From: Brevibacillus sp. | GTDB taxonomy: Bacteria; Bacillota; Bacilli; Brevibacillales; Brevibacillaceae | DNA: 22,189 nucleotides | Reading direction: 5' to 3' | NCBI GenBank assembly: GCA_029240815.1 | Contig: JARDZO010000058.1 | Location: 1 to 22,189, forward strand | In this document: positions 1 to 6,978 of the stretch, piece after piece | How positions within the stretch are numbered: the first letter of the stretch is position 1 | Layout: each line of letters opens with the position of its first letter | Notes under the pieces: generated by a model | What the model was told of the DNA's origin: nothing | Databases searched by the model: none | The model's input: only the letters and a program-made list of their open reading frames with translations | Position numbers and translations under genes: made by a program

Positions 1-136
1 AGGGGGAACAGGACTGGGGCTGGCCATCGCCAAGAGCATCATTGACTTGCATCACGGAACCATTGCTGTGACGAGTACGGCAGAATGGACGACCTTTACC
101 GTATCGTTGCCACTCCATACGACAAGAGCTTCATAA
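1..136 (+). CDS. Sensor histidine kinase, C-terminal fragment (partial)
   Basis: Only the last 44 codons lie in the window; the frame begins at base 2 and stops with TAA at 134-136. The residues [13 protein letters not shown] are the G2 box of a HATPase_c domain, followed by the closing beta strands of the ATP-binding fold. This identifies the C-terminus of a membrane sensor kinase that autophosphorylates and passes phosphate to a response regulator, presumably encoded further upstream outside the window. It precedes a D-Ala-D-Ala carboxypeptidase and a VanZ gene on the same strand, so a role in cell-envelope or cell-wall-antibiotic sensing is plausible, but no sensory part is visible. The family assignment is secure; the signal and the partner are unknown. 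Confidence 0.85.
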   Translation, partial: GGTGLGLAIAKSIIDLHHGTIAVTSTAEWTTFTVSLPLHTTRAS

Positions 137-183
137 TCTCTTTACTCTTTCTTTAGAAACGGTTTTGAGTTTTTTTAATCGAA

Positions 184-244
184 AAGCCTATCCTTGCAGT
201 GTAGAAGAACGTTGATCGTACACTTTTAAGGGAGGCTTCTTTTT
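184..244 (+). promoter_or_regulatory. Leader hairpin covering the carboxypeptidase Shine-Dalgarno, with a T-rich tail
   Basis: AAGCCT-A-TCCTT (184-195) pairs with AAGGGAGGCTT (228-238), giving 11 base pairs with one bulged A and one G-U pair. Inside it, AGTGTA (198-203) pairs with TACACT (219-224). The 3' arm is the ribosome binding site AAGGGAGG of the gene starting at 246, and the hairpin runs into a T-rich tract (240-244). It could act as an intergenic terminator or attenuator between the kinase and the carboxypeptidase gene, or as a translational lock. The pairing is read directly from the sequence; the function is inferred. Confidence 0.5.
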
Positions 245-245
245 C

Positions 246-1130
246 ATGAGAAGGATAAGAAAGGGCAGGGTGCTTCTGCTGCTTGTCATACTAGTGGGCA
301 TTTCATACATGTGGGCTCGGATTCAGGCAGGAGAGGACAGAGAAAGCTTCCTCTCGGGATGGGATCAGGCATTATTTAAGCTCGATGCACGAGCTGCCGT
401 TCTCGTAGATGCACAGACAGGAGAAGTTTTGTACGAACAGGATGGGGATACTCCTTACCCGGTAGCCAGCATGTCGAAAATGATGACGGAGTATTTGCTG
501 TTAGAGGCGATTCGGGAGCAGCGTGTCACGTGGGAAGATAAGGTACGGGTATCGGAAAATGCGGCAACAGCAGAGGGGGCCAAAATTAGCCTCGCAGCAG
601 GGGAATCTTATCCGTTGCGAGATTTGTATGAAGCGATGGCAGTAGGCTCCGCGAACAATGCGGCAGTTGCGATCGGTGAACACTTGGCGGGGAGTACGGC
701 CGATTTTGCTGCATTAATGAATCAAAAAGCAGAGGAGCTTGGTCTGGAATCTTCCCGATTTGTGAATGCTACGGGCCTCGTCTATAGCTATGGTCAAAAT
801 CAGATGACGGCGAGAGATGTGGGACGGTTGGCTTTTCGACTGGTGACAGACTTTCCGCAGATCATTCAGTTGACCTCTGAGCCACGGGTGCAACTGGCCT
901 CGACCGGGGAAAGGGTGTTGAACACCAATCTGATGCTACTGACCGACAACGAAACACTGCGTGTACCGGGCTTGGATGGTTTGAAAACGGGTTTTACAGA
1001 CGAGGCTGGTTACTGCTTTACAGGAACGGCAAAGCGCGGAGAGCGCCGATTGATCTCTGTTGTCATGGGCGCGGAAACCGAAGTAGCGCGTTTTACCGAA
1101 ACAAAGAAATTGTTGGAAAAGGGGTTTTGA
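246..1130 (+). CDS. Membrane-anchored serine D-alanyl-D-alanine carboxypeptidase (single-domain, PBP5/DacF-like)
   Basis: This 294-residue protein is a penicillin-binding DD-carboxypeptidase (peptidase family S11) that trims the terminal D-Ala from peptidoglycan pentapeptides outside the membrane. All three active-site motifs are present: SMSK (Ser75, Lys78), SAN (135-137) and KTG (247-249). A hydrophobic stretch at about residues 9-24 after a basic start (MRRIRKGR) acts as an uncleaved anchor or signal peptide. Unlike DacA or DacF of Bacillus subtilis, the protein ends shortly after the catalytic domain and lacks the C-terminal beta domain and amphipathic anchor, which fits an N-terminal anchor. 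The ATG at 246 follows AAGGGAGG at a good distance. VanZ follows almost directly, suggesting co-transcription. The exact paralogue cannot be named. Confidence 0.9.
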   Translation: MRRIRKGRVLLLLVILVGISYMWARIQAGEDRESFLSGWDQALFKLDARAAVLVDAQTGEVLYEQDGDTPYPVASMSKMMTEYLLLEAIREQRVTWEDKVRVSENAATAEGAKISLAAGESYPLRDLYEAMAVGSANNAAVAIGEHLAGSTADFAALMNQKAEELGLESSRFVNATGLVYSYGQNQMTARDVGRLAFRLVTDFPQIIQLTSEPRVQLASTGERVLNTNLMLLTDNETLRVPGLDGLKTGFTDEAGYCFTGTAKRGERRLISVVMGAETEVARFTETKKLLEKGF

Positions 1131-1137
1131 TAAATTG

Positions 1138-1683
1138 ATGAAAAAAAGTACCGCTATGTTGATCGGCACTGTCACTTACATCACTTTTGCCCTGTATCTG
1201 TTGCTTGTCATCAAAATCCTGTTGTTTAAATTTGGCCCGATTGAATTCGGAGCCTTGTTTTCTTATATGTTGTCGAGCCTCTCCCATCCAGAACTGATCT
1301 GGGAGCGATTGCTTCACCGGGGAAACCTCATACCGTTTCATGAGATCAGAAACTATCTAACCAATTTGATGGTACGTGGAAGCACGCTTAGCAATGTGAA
1401 CTTTATCGGCAACATGGCCGCTTTTCTGCCGTTTGGTTTTCTGCTCCCTTCCCTTCAACAGCCGAAAAACCGCTCCTTCGTTAAAGTCACGTTCCTTTCC
1501 TTCCTCTTTAGTCTGTGTCTGGAGACGACGCAATTGTTGGCGAGTATGGGAATCTTTGACGTAGATGATCTTCTGTTGAATACGGCAGGAGGGATGCTGG
1601 GATACGGAGGATACAAGCTGTGTCGGCTATTTTTCACCCATCGGCCTCAGAAAAGCATCGCAGTACAGGAAGGGACCGTGTGA
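1138..1683 (+). CDS. VanZ-family integral membrane protein
   Basis: The protein has 181 residues from the ATG at 1138; a TTG at 1135 directly before it is an alternative start. It carries the VanZ family signature: NLIPF near residue 64, [14 protein letters not shown] near 92-105, a conserved Glu and Gln in the next helix, and a [12 protein letters not shown] block near 142-153. Four or five membrane spans are expected. VanZ of the VanA cluster confers low-level teicoplanin resistance by an unresolved mechanism; many chromosomal homologues have no proven role. The gene begins 7 bases after the carboxypeptidase stop, so the two are probably one operon, and its own stop codon lies in the loop of a terminator. 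The family call is firm; the physiological role is unknown. Confidence 0.88.
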   Translation: MKKSTAMLIGTVTYITFALYLLLVIKILLFKFGPIEFGALFSYMLSSLSHPELIWERLLHRGNLIPFHEIRNYLTNLMVRGSTLSNVNFIGNMAAFLPFGFLLPSLQQPKNRSFVKVTFLSFLFSLCLETTQLLASMGIFDVDDLLLNTAGGMLGYGGYKLCRLFFTHRPQKSIAVQEGTV

Positions 1684-1704
1684 ATGGGCACGGTCCCATT
1701 TTTG
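1672..1704 (+). terminator. Rho-independent terminator after the VanZ gene
   Basis: GGGACCGTG (1672-1680) and CACGGTCCC (1689-1697) form a perfect 9-bp stem with an 8-base loop, followed by TTTTT (1699-1703). The TGA stop of the VanZ gene (1681-1683) is the start of the loop, so the left arm is still coding sequence. Confidence 0.88.
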
Positions 1705-1723
1705 TGCAATCCAACTCTACCCC

Positions 1724-1753
1724 TTGTTTTGTCTCAAAGTCTACAAGTACACT
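1724..1753 (+). promoter_or_regulatory. Possible sigma-A promoter for recQ
   Basis: TTGTTT (1724-1729) and TACACT (1748-1753) are separated by 18 bases and lie between the VanZ terminator and the recQ start. Each hexamer matches the consensus at 4 of 6 positions, so this is only a candidate. No LexA-type SOS box was seen. Confidence 0.3.
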
Positions 1754-1802
1754 AGATAGAAATCCATTGGATAAACACTTCGGAAGAGAAGGTGAATTCT
1801 CT

Positions 1803-3578
1803 TTGTTTGATAAAGCGATAGAAGTCTTGCAAAAATACTTTGGCTATCCTGCCTTTCGGGACGGTCAAAAGAAAATCATCGAGAGCCTGCTGACGGGTCA
1901 CGACACGCTGGGCATCATGCCTACTGGCGGGGGGAAATCGATCTGCTATCAAGTCCCGGCAATGCTGTTTGACGGCGTGACGATCGTCGTTTCGCCTTTG
2001 ATCTCCCTGATGAAGGATCAGGTAGACGTCTTGGTCAGCATGGGCATTCCAGCCACGCAAATCAACAGCTCCCTAGACGGAAGCGAAGTCCGCGAGAGGC
2101 TGAGACTGGCAGCGCGTGGGGAGTACAAGCTCCTGTATATCGCCCCGGAACGTCTGGAGTCCGAATCGTTCCAGGCCTTAATACGAGATGTGCCGATCTC
2201 CTTTGTGGCAGTCGACGAAGCGCATTGCGTTTCCCAGTGGGGGCACGACTTTCGACCAAGCTATCTGGAGATTACCCGTTTCCTGCGTTCATTGCCCGAG
2301 CGGCCTGTGGTCGCTGCATTGACGGCTACGGCAACACCGGAAGTAACGGAGGATATTCGTCGCCAGCTGTCTTTGGTAGACGAGCGTACCTTTATTACGG
2401 GCTTTGGCAGGGACAATCTCATCATGTCCGTACGTAAAGGGGAGAACCGCAGAGAGTTCATCACCGACTATTTACGTGCCAACAGTCAGCAGGCGGGGAT
2501 CATCTATGCCGCGACGAGAAAAGACGTCGATGCGCTTCATGCCGATCTGCACAAGCGCGGTTTTGCTGTCACGAAATACCATGCGGGACTGTCAGAGGAA
2601 GAGCGGGCGCAAAACCAGGAGGCCTTTCTGTTTGACGACGTCCGGACGATGATCGCGACCAATGCATTTGGGATGGGGATCGACAAATCCAACGTGCGCT
2701 ATGTCATACACTACAACATGCCGAAAAATCTGGAGGCGTACTATCAAGAGGCAGGCCGTGCCGGTCGTGATGGTGAGCCGAGTGAATGTATCCTCCTGTT
2801 CCAGCCGCAGGACATTCAGACCCAGACTTTTTTCATTGAACAAAACCAGCTGACTGATGAGCGCAAAGAGCATGAATATAAAAAGCTGTACGCCATGATC
2901 GACTACTGCCGGACGCCGCGCTGTCTGCAGCAATACATCGTGCAATACTTCGGGGAGATCGATGCAGCTTCATGCGGTCAATGCGCGAACTGCACGGATG
3001 ATACCGAGCTTGCGGACATTACGCTGGAAGCACAGAAGATCTTTTCCTGCGTAAAAAGGATGCGGGAGCGCTTCGGTGCGGCTCTCGTGGCACAGGTACT
3101 GAAAGCATCGAAAAATAAAAAAGTCACCCAGCTTGGTTTTGACCAGCTGCCGACGTATGGTTTGATGAAAGAGTACAAGGAAAAAGAGATTGTGGACCTA
3201 ATCCAGATCTTGATCGCGGAAGGATATCTACAGGTGACAGAAAGCCAATACCCAATCGTCAAGCTGGGTGAGAAAGCACTCCCCGTACTAAAAGGCGAGG
3301 AGCGAGTCTTGCAGAAGATCGTGATTCGTCCCGTCAAGCAGGAGGAAGACGACGACTTGTTTGAGCGTTTGCGCCAGCTGCGCAAAGAAATCTCGCAGCG
3401 CGAAGGCGTGCCTCCGTACGTCATTTTCCATGACAGTACGTTAAAGGAAATGAGCAGTCTCTGTCCCACTGAAAAGTCTGCGATGCTTCAAGTAAAAGGG
3501 GTAGGAGAATCCAAATTTGATAAATACGGACATCTCTTTCTGGATTGTTTGCAAACGTACGCTGCCGAAAAACCGTGA
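1803..3578 (+). CDS. recQ: ATP-dependent DNA helicase RecQ
   Basis: This 591-residue superfamily 2 helicase unwinds DNA 3' to 5' in recombination and replication-fork repair. Visible in order: the RecQ Q-motif ([10 protein letters not shown], about 13-22), Walker A TGGGKS (41-46), DEAH (138-141) followed by the aromatic-rich loop [13 protein letters not shown], motif [12 protein letters not shown] (315-324), a zinc-binding RQC region with Cys374, Cys391, Cys394 and Cys397, and a C-terminal HRDC domain (about 510-590). The frame is open upstream into the VanZ gene, but a TTG at 1803 sits 8 bases after AGAAGGTG and gives the usual start of the family. It stands alone between two terminators. 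Confidence 0.95.
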   Translation: MFDKAIEVLQKYFGYPAFRDGQKKIIESLLTGHDTLGIMPTGGGKSICYQVPAMLFDGVTIVVSPLISLMKDQVDVLVSMGIPATQINSSLDGSEVRERLRLAARGEYKLLYIAPERLESESFQALIRDVPISFVAVDEAHCVSQWGHDFRPSYLEITRFLRSLPERPVVAALTATATPEVTEDIRRQLSLVDERTFITGFGRDNLIMSVRKGENRREFITDYLRANSQQAGIIYAATRKDVDALHADLHKRGFAVTKYHAGLSEEERAQNQEAFLFDDVRTMIATNAFGMGIDKSNVRYVIHYNMPKNLEAYYQEAGRAGRDGEPSECILLFQPQDIQTQTFFIEQNQLTDERKEHEYKKLYAMIDYCRTPRCLQQYIVQYFGEIDAASCGQCANCTDDTELADITLEAQKIFSCVKRMRERFGAALVAQVLKASKNKKVTQLGFDQLPTYGLMKEYKEKEIVDLIQILIAEGYLQVTESQYPIVKLGEKALPVLKGEERVLQKIVIRPVKQEEDDDLFERLRQLRKEISQREGVPPYVIFHDSTLKEMSSLCPTEKSAMLQVKGVGESKFDKYGHLFLDCLQTYAAEKP

Positions 3579-3602
3579 CCATTCCAAGTCGCGGTTTTTT
3601 TG
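3568..3602 (+). terminator. Rho-independent terminator after recQ
   Basis: AAAAACCGTGAC (3568-3579) pairs with GTCGCGGTTTTT (3588-3599), 12 bp including one G-U pair, with an 8-base loop and a T run. The recQ stop TGA (3576-3578) lies inside the left arm. Confidence 0.85.
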
Positions 3603-3631
3603 CTGTTTTTCAGAAAATAGAAAAGAAATGG

Positions 3632-3661
3632 TTCATCTCTAGGTAAATAGACTGATATAGT
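3632..3661 (+). promoter_or_regulatory. Possible extended -10 promoter of the nucleotidase gene
   Basis: TGATATAGT (3653-3661) is an extended -10 element (TG-N-TATAGT). A weak -35, TTCATC, lies 18 bases upstream. It is about 40 bases before the ATG at 3703, and the gene is monocistronic. Confidence 0.4.
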
Positions 3662-3702
3662 TAAAATGTTACATATAAAAAAATAGAAATAGAGGGGACG
3701 AC

Positions 3703-5724
3703 ATGACCAAAAGGGGAACCAAAGTAGGAAAGACATTGCTAGGGTTGGCGATGTCCACCGTGCTGATGGGCAGCGCGTTCGTAGGCGCGTCTGTACCTGC
3801 ACAGGCAGCGACAACGACAACACCAGCAGTAGAAACTAAAATCACTCTGTTAGGTACGTCTGACATCCACGGCAGATTCATGCCTTGGGACTATGCGCTG
3901 GATGGCCCGAATCCAAACGGCAGTCTGACACAGCTTTTCACCATGATCAAAGAGATTCGCAAAGAAAATCCCCACACCGTATTGCTGGACGCGGGTGATT
4001 CCATCCAGGACAACTCCGCAGAGCTGTTCAACGACCAGCCCGAGTCTCCGATGATGGTGGCGATGAATGAAATGGGCTACGACGCATGGGCGTTCGGGAA
4101 CCACGAATTCAATTTTGGCCTCGATATTTTGGACAAGATCAGCGGTCAATACAAAGGTCCAGTGCTCGCGGGCAACATTTACAAAGAAAACGGCGAGCGC
4201 TTCCTGCCGGCCTATACGATTGTCGAGCGTGACGGAATCAAAATCGGCGTCATCGGTATGGATACTCCGATGATCTCTGACTTTGAAAAGGGAACCGATC
4301 ACCTGGACGGACTCGTCGTCAAAAATCCGGTAGAAGAAACCAAGAAAGCTGTAAAAGAGCTGGAAGGCAAAGTAGACGTCATGATCGGCCTCATGCACAT
4401 GGGGATCGAAAATGAAAACGGCATTCCAGGGACAGGTGTAGCAGACATTGCCAATGCTGTACCTGAATTGACTGCTATTTTTGCCGGTCACATGCACAAG
4501 CTGGTGAAAAAAGAAGAGATTAATGGCGTGCTCATCACCGAGCCGGACAAATACGGTACACATCTTTCCCGCATCGACCTGACCTTTGAAAAGAAAGACG
4601 GCAAAGTCGTGCTGAAAAGCAAAGAAGCGACTGCTGTTCCTGTAAAAGGGGCGGACGGAACGCCAGCTGTATCGGATCTTGCACTCGAAGCCAAGCTGCA
4701 GCCATTCCACGAGTTTGCGCGTGCGGATGCGAATATCGTCGTAGCTGAGCTCAATAGCATGAACATGGTGGAAAAGAATGAAATCGAGGGCATCCCAACG
4801 GTGCAAATCCAGGAGACCCCCTTGTCTGACTTCTTCCACGAGGTGATGCTCTACTACAGCAAGGCCGACGTGGTCGCGCACCAGATCGACAATGACAAAG
4901 CCAAGCTGGATGTAGGTCCGATCAAGAAAAAAGACATCGCCTACAACTACCAATACGCTGGCGGCGAAATCACGGTATACAAAGTAACAGGGAAAGACTT
5001 GAAAGACTATATGGAATGGGCAGTAGGTTACTTCAATTCGACCCGTCCTGGCGATGTGACCGTCAGCTTTGACAGCAAACGCCGCGCTTCCAAATACAGC
5101 ACCAACGATTTCTTTGGCAATGTGAAGTACGAGGTGGACCTGACCAAGCCGTATGGCAGCCGGATCACCAACCTGCGCAAAATGGATGAGACTCCGATCA
5201 AAGCCGAAGATGTTCTGAAGCTGGGTATGAATGCATACCGCATGGAAGCTCTGCAAGCGAAAGGTGGCGCTCTGGAAGGCCGCAAATTTGAGCAACTCTG
5301 GTCTTCCAAGGCTGAGAGTGCATTTGGAGAAACACAAGGAACAATCCGCAACCGCGCAATCGCCTATCTGAAAGAAGTGAAGAAAGGCGTGTACGAGCCA
5401 ACCGTCCAACACAACTGGAAGATCACAGGTGTGGATACGACAGCTCCTGAGCGTGCGGATGTAGTGGCTCTGATCAACGCTGGCATCCTGAGCGTGCCGA
5501 AAACAGAAGATGGCAAGTACACCAACATCGCGTCCATCAATATCAAGGATGCGGTCACCAAGGAAGAGATCGCTGAGCTATCTGCGAAGGCAAAGGTAGA
5601 CGCTGGCAAGTTTGCCAACGTGAAAACCAAAGGCGAGTTCTATCACCTGCTGAATCAAGCAGTAAAGGCAGCTGCACCAACAGCAGAACCAACAGCAACA
5701 CCTGCTGTAGCACCGAAAAAATAA
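3703..5724 (+). CDS. Secreted bifunctional metallophosphatase/nucleotidase (CpdB/UshA family, likely 2',3'-cyclic-nucleotide phosphodiesterase/3'-nucleotidase)
   Basis: A 673-residue exported enzyme that scavenges extracellular nucleotides. The N-terminus (basic start, hydrophobic core at about 10-30, PAQA-A at 32-36) is a Sec signal peptide with likely cleavage after Ala35. The calcineurin-like domain shows the dimetal ligands: SDIHG (Asp54, His56), AGD (Asp99), GNHEFNFG (Asn133, His134), the His of LMHMG (232) and GHMH (263-266). A 5'-nucleotidase C-terminal domain follows at about 345-560; the YNYQYAGGEITVYKVTGKDL segment resembles the CpdB and YfkN branch more than UshA, so a 2',3'-cyclic or 3'-nucleotide substrate is favoured but not proven. 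The tail is rich in Ala, Thr and Pro, with no LPXTG or SLH anchor seen, so it is probably released or loosely wall-bound. The ATG follows GAGGGG. Confidence 0.88.
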   Translation: MTKRGTKVGKTLLGLAMSTVLMGSAFVGASVPAQAATTTTPAVETKITLLGTSDIHGRFMPWDYALDGPNPNGSLTQLFTMIKEIRKENPHTVLLDAGDSIQDNSAELFNDQPESPMMVAMNEMGYDAWAFGNHEFNFGLDILDKISGQYKGPVLAGNIYKENGERFLPAYTIVERDGIKIGVIGMDTPMISDFEKGTDHLDGLVVKNPVEETKKAVKELEGKVDVMIGLMHMGIENENGIPGTGVADIANAVPELTAIFAGHMHKLVKKEEINGVLITEPDKYGTHLSRIDLTFEKKDGKVVLKSKEATAVPVKGADGTPAVSDLALEAKLQPFHEFARADANIVVAELNSMNMVEKNEIEGIPTVQIQETPLSDFFHEVMLYYSKADVVAHQIDNDKAKLDVGPIKKKDIAYNYQYAGGEITVYKVTGKDLKDYMEWAVGYFNSTRPGDVTVSFDSKRRASKYSTNDFFGNVKYEVDLTKPYGSRITNLRKMDETPIKAEDVLKLGMNAYRMEALQAKGGALEGRKFEQLWSSKAESAFGETQGTIRNRAIAYLKEVKKGVYEPTVQHNWKITGVDTTAPERADVVALINAGILSVPKTEDGKYTNIASINIKDAVTKEEIAELSAKAKVDAGKFANVKTKGEFYHLLNQAVKAAAPTAEPTATPAVAPKK

Positions 5725-5733
5725 CGAAAATCA

Positions 5734-5765
5734 GAAAACCGCGCCCTCTATGGACGCGGTTTTTT
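5734..5765. terminator. Bidirectional terminator between the nucleotidase gene and lplT
   Basis: AAAACCGCG (5735-5743) and CGCGGTTTT (5755-5763) form a 9-bp stem; CC and GG can extend it past a C-A mismatch. The T run on the plus strand (5760-5765) ends the nucleotidase transcript, and the A run on the left gives a weaker T run for the convergent lplT transcript. Confidence 0.8.
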
Positions 5766-5785
5766 CATGCTGAAAGCCTTAGAGC

Positions 5786-6976
5786 TCAGCCGAGAATCTT
5801 TTTACGTTGATTCGCGAGGTACAGCAGGAACAATAGCAGCAGCAGTCCCTGGCCTACGATGGCACCTGAGATGGAGACCCCCAGATAGACGATCAGATAG
5901 TAAATCCCCGATCCAACGACCATCAAGATGTTTTCCACAAGGTTTTGGATCGCGATCGTTTTGCCGGAACCGACCAGCTTTTTCCCTTCCTCCTGGAGGA
6001 TGGTGTTCATCGGGATAATGAAAGCACCACCCATGAAGCCGACGAGCAGCAGGAAGCAGATAGCGATGAAGGTGATATGGATCCAAGGGAACAAGACGAT
6101 AATGACGAACATTCCAAAACCATAGGTCAGTGATCGTGTGAACTGCTGCAGCGGAATCAGCTTGGGGGCCAAGAACGCTCCGACGATAATCCCGATAGAC
6201 GTAGTAGCGAGAATCAACGAGACGGAAAAGCTCTGTGGATTAATCCCGAGCGCCACTGGAATCCAGGCAATCAGGGCAACGCGCAACACCGCAGAGCTCA
6301 TCCAGAAAGATCCTGTTCCGACGAGGGAAAAACGCGTATCGGGACGCTTCATCAGCAGCTGAAAGTCAGTAAGAAAGCGACGCGCTTCTGTTCCGTAGCG
6401 AATATTTGCGTTTCCTTCCATTCGTGGGATAAAGAAAGTCATGGCCAGCGACAAAAGATAGAGCAACAGGCAGATTCCTGATGAAATGAGTGGCGCAGTC
6501 ATGGACGCGACTGCTCCGCCTCCCCCTATTCCCAGCAAAATGGCGATGATCGTGTAGCCTTCGATTCTGGCATTCGCACGGAACAGTTCGTCCTCGTTCT
6601 TTGTCAGCTCTGGCAGAATCCCGTATTTGGCAGGTGAGTATACGACGGCACCTACCCCCACGGTAAAGTAACTCAGCATCAGCAACAAAATACTAGAGTG
6701 ATCGATCACGAACAAGAGCAGGACTCCAATGACCTTGATCAAGTTGCCGATAACGAGAACGAATGATTTGGGATGCTTGTCGGCGAATGGCCCGACGAGC
6801 GGTGCGAGAAAAATGTACGGAAGAAAAAAGGAAATGGATACGAGTGCGAGCATGGCGGGAGAAAAACCGTTCTCCCGCAGCAGGTTGGCAATCACAAACA
6901 AGATCATGTTGTCGGCAAAGGCAGATAAGAACTGGGTAAAATACAAGGCTTGCAAAGGTTGTAATCGCGTTTTCAC
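5786..6976 (-). CDS. lplT: Lysophospholipid transporter LplT (MFS family)
   Basis: This 396-residue protein with about 12 predicted membrane spans belongs to the major facilitator superfamily. The N-terminal region (ALYFTQFLSAFADNMILFV, then GPFADKHPK in the loop after span 2) is typical of LplT, which flips lysophospholipids from the outer to the inner leaflet. It follows the aas gene by 2 bases when the GTG at 6976 is used. That start has GAGAGGG at a good distance, whereas the in-frame TTG at 6982, which overlaps the aas stop, has its Shine-Dalgarno too close. In E. coli LplT delivers lysophosphatidylethanolamine to Aas, so the pairing supports the same job here. No MFS motif appears to be missing. 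Confidence in LplT rests largely on the aas neighbour. Confidence 0.85.
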   Translation of the reverse strand: MKTRLQPLQALYFTQFLSAFADNMILFVIANLLRENGFSPAMLALVSISFFLPYIFLAPLVGPFADKHPKSFVLVIGNLIKVIGVLLLFVIDHSSILLLMLSYFTVGVGAVVYSPAKYGILPELTKNEDELFRANARIEGYTIIAILLGIGGGGAVASMTAPLISSGICLLLYLLSLAMTFFIPRMEGNANIRYGTEARRFLTDFQLLMKRPDTRFSLVGTGSFWMSSAVLRVALIAWIPVALGINPQSFSVSLILATTSIGIIVGAFLAPKLIPLQQFTRSLTYGFGMFVIIVLFPWIHITFIAICFLLLVGFMGGAFIIPMNTILQEEGKKLVGSGKTIAIQNLVENILMVVGSGIYYLIVYLGVSISGAIVGQGLLLLLFLLYLANQRKKILG

Positions 6977-6978
6977 AT

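Noticed and set aside
1620..1802. N-terminal extension of recQ overlapping the VanZ gene
   Set aside because: The extension crosses a strong terminator, has no RecQ similarity, and the TTG at 1803 has a good ribosome binding site and gives the standard length.
3632..3674. PhoP box upstream of the nucleotidase gene
   Set aside because: TTAAAA and TTACAT occur, but not as TTAACA-like repeats with the 11-base period needed.
3850..5412. 520-residue open frame on the minus strand
   Set aside because: It lies wholly opposite the nucleotidase gene, is rich in His, Phe and Val as expected from antisense of biased codons, and has no family motif.
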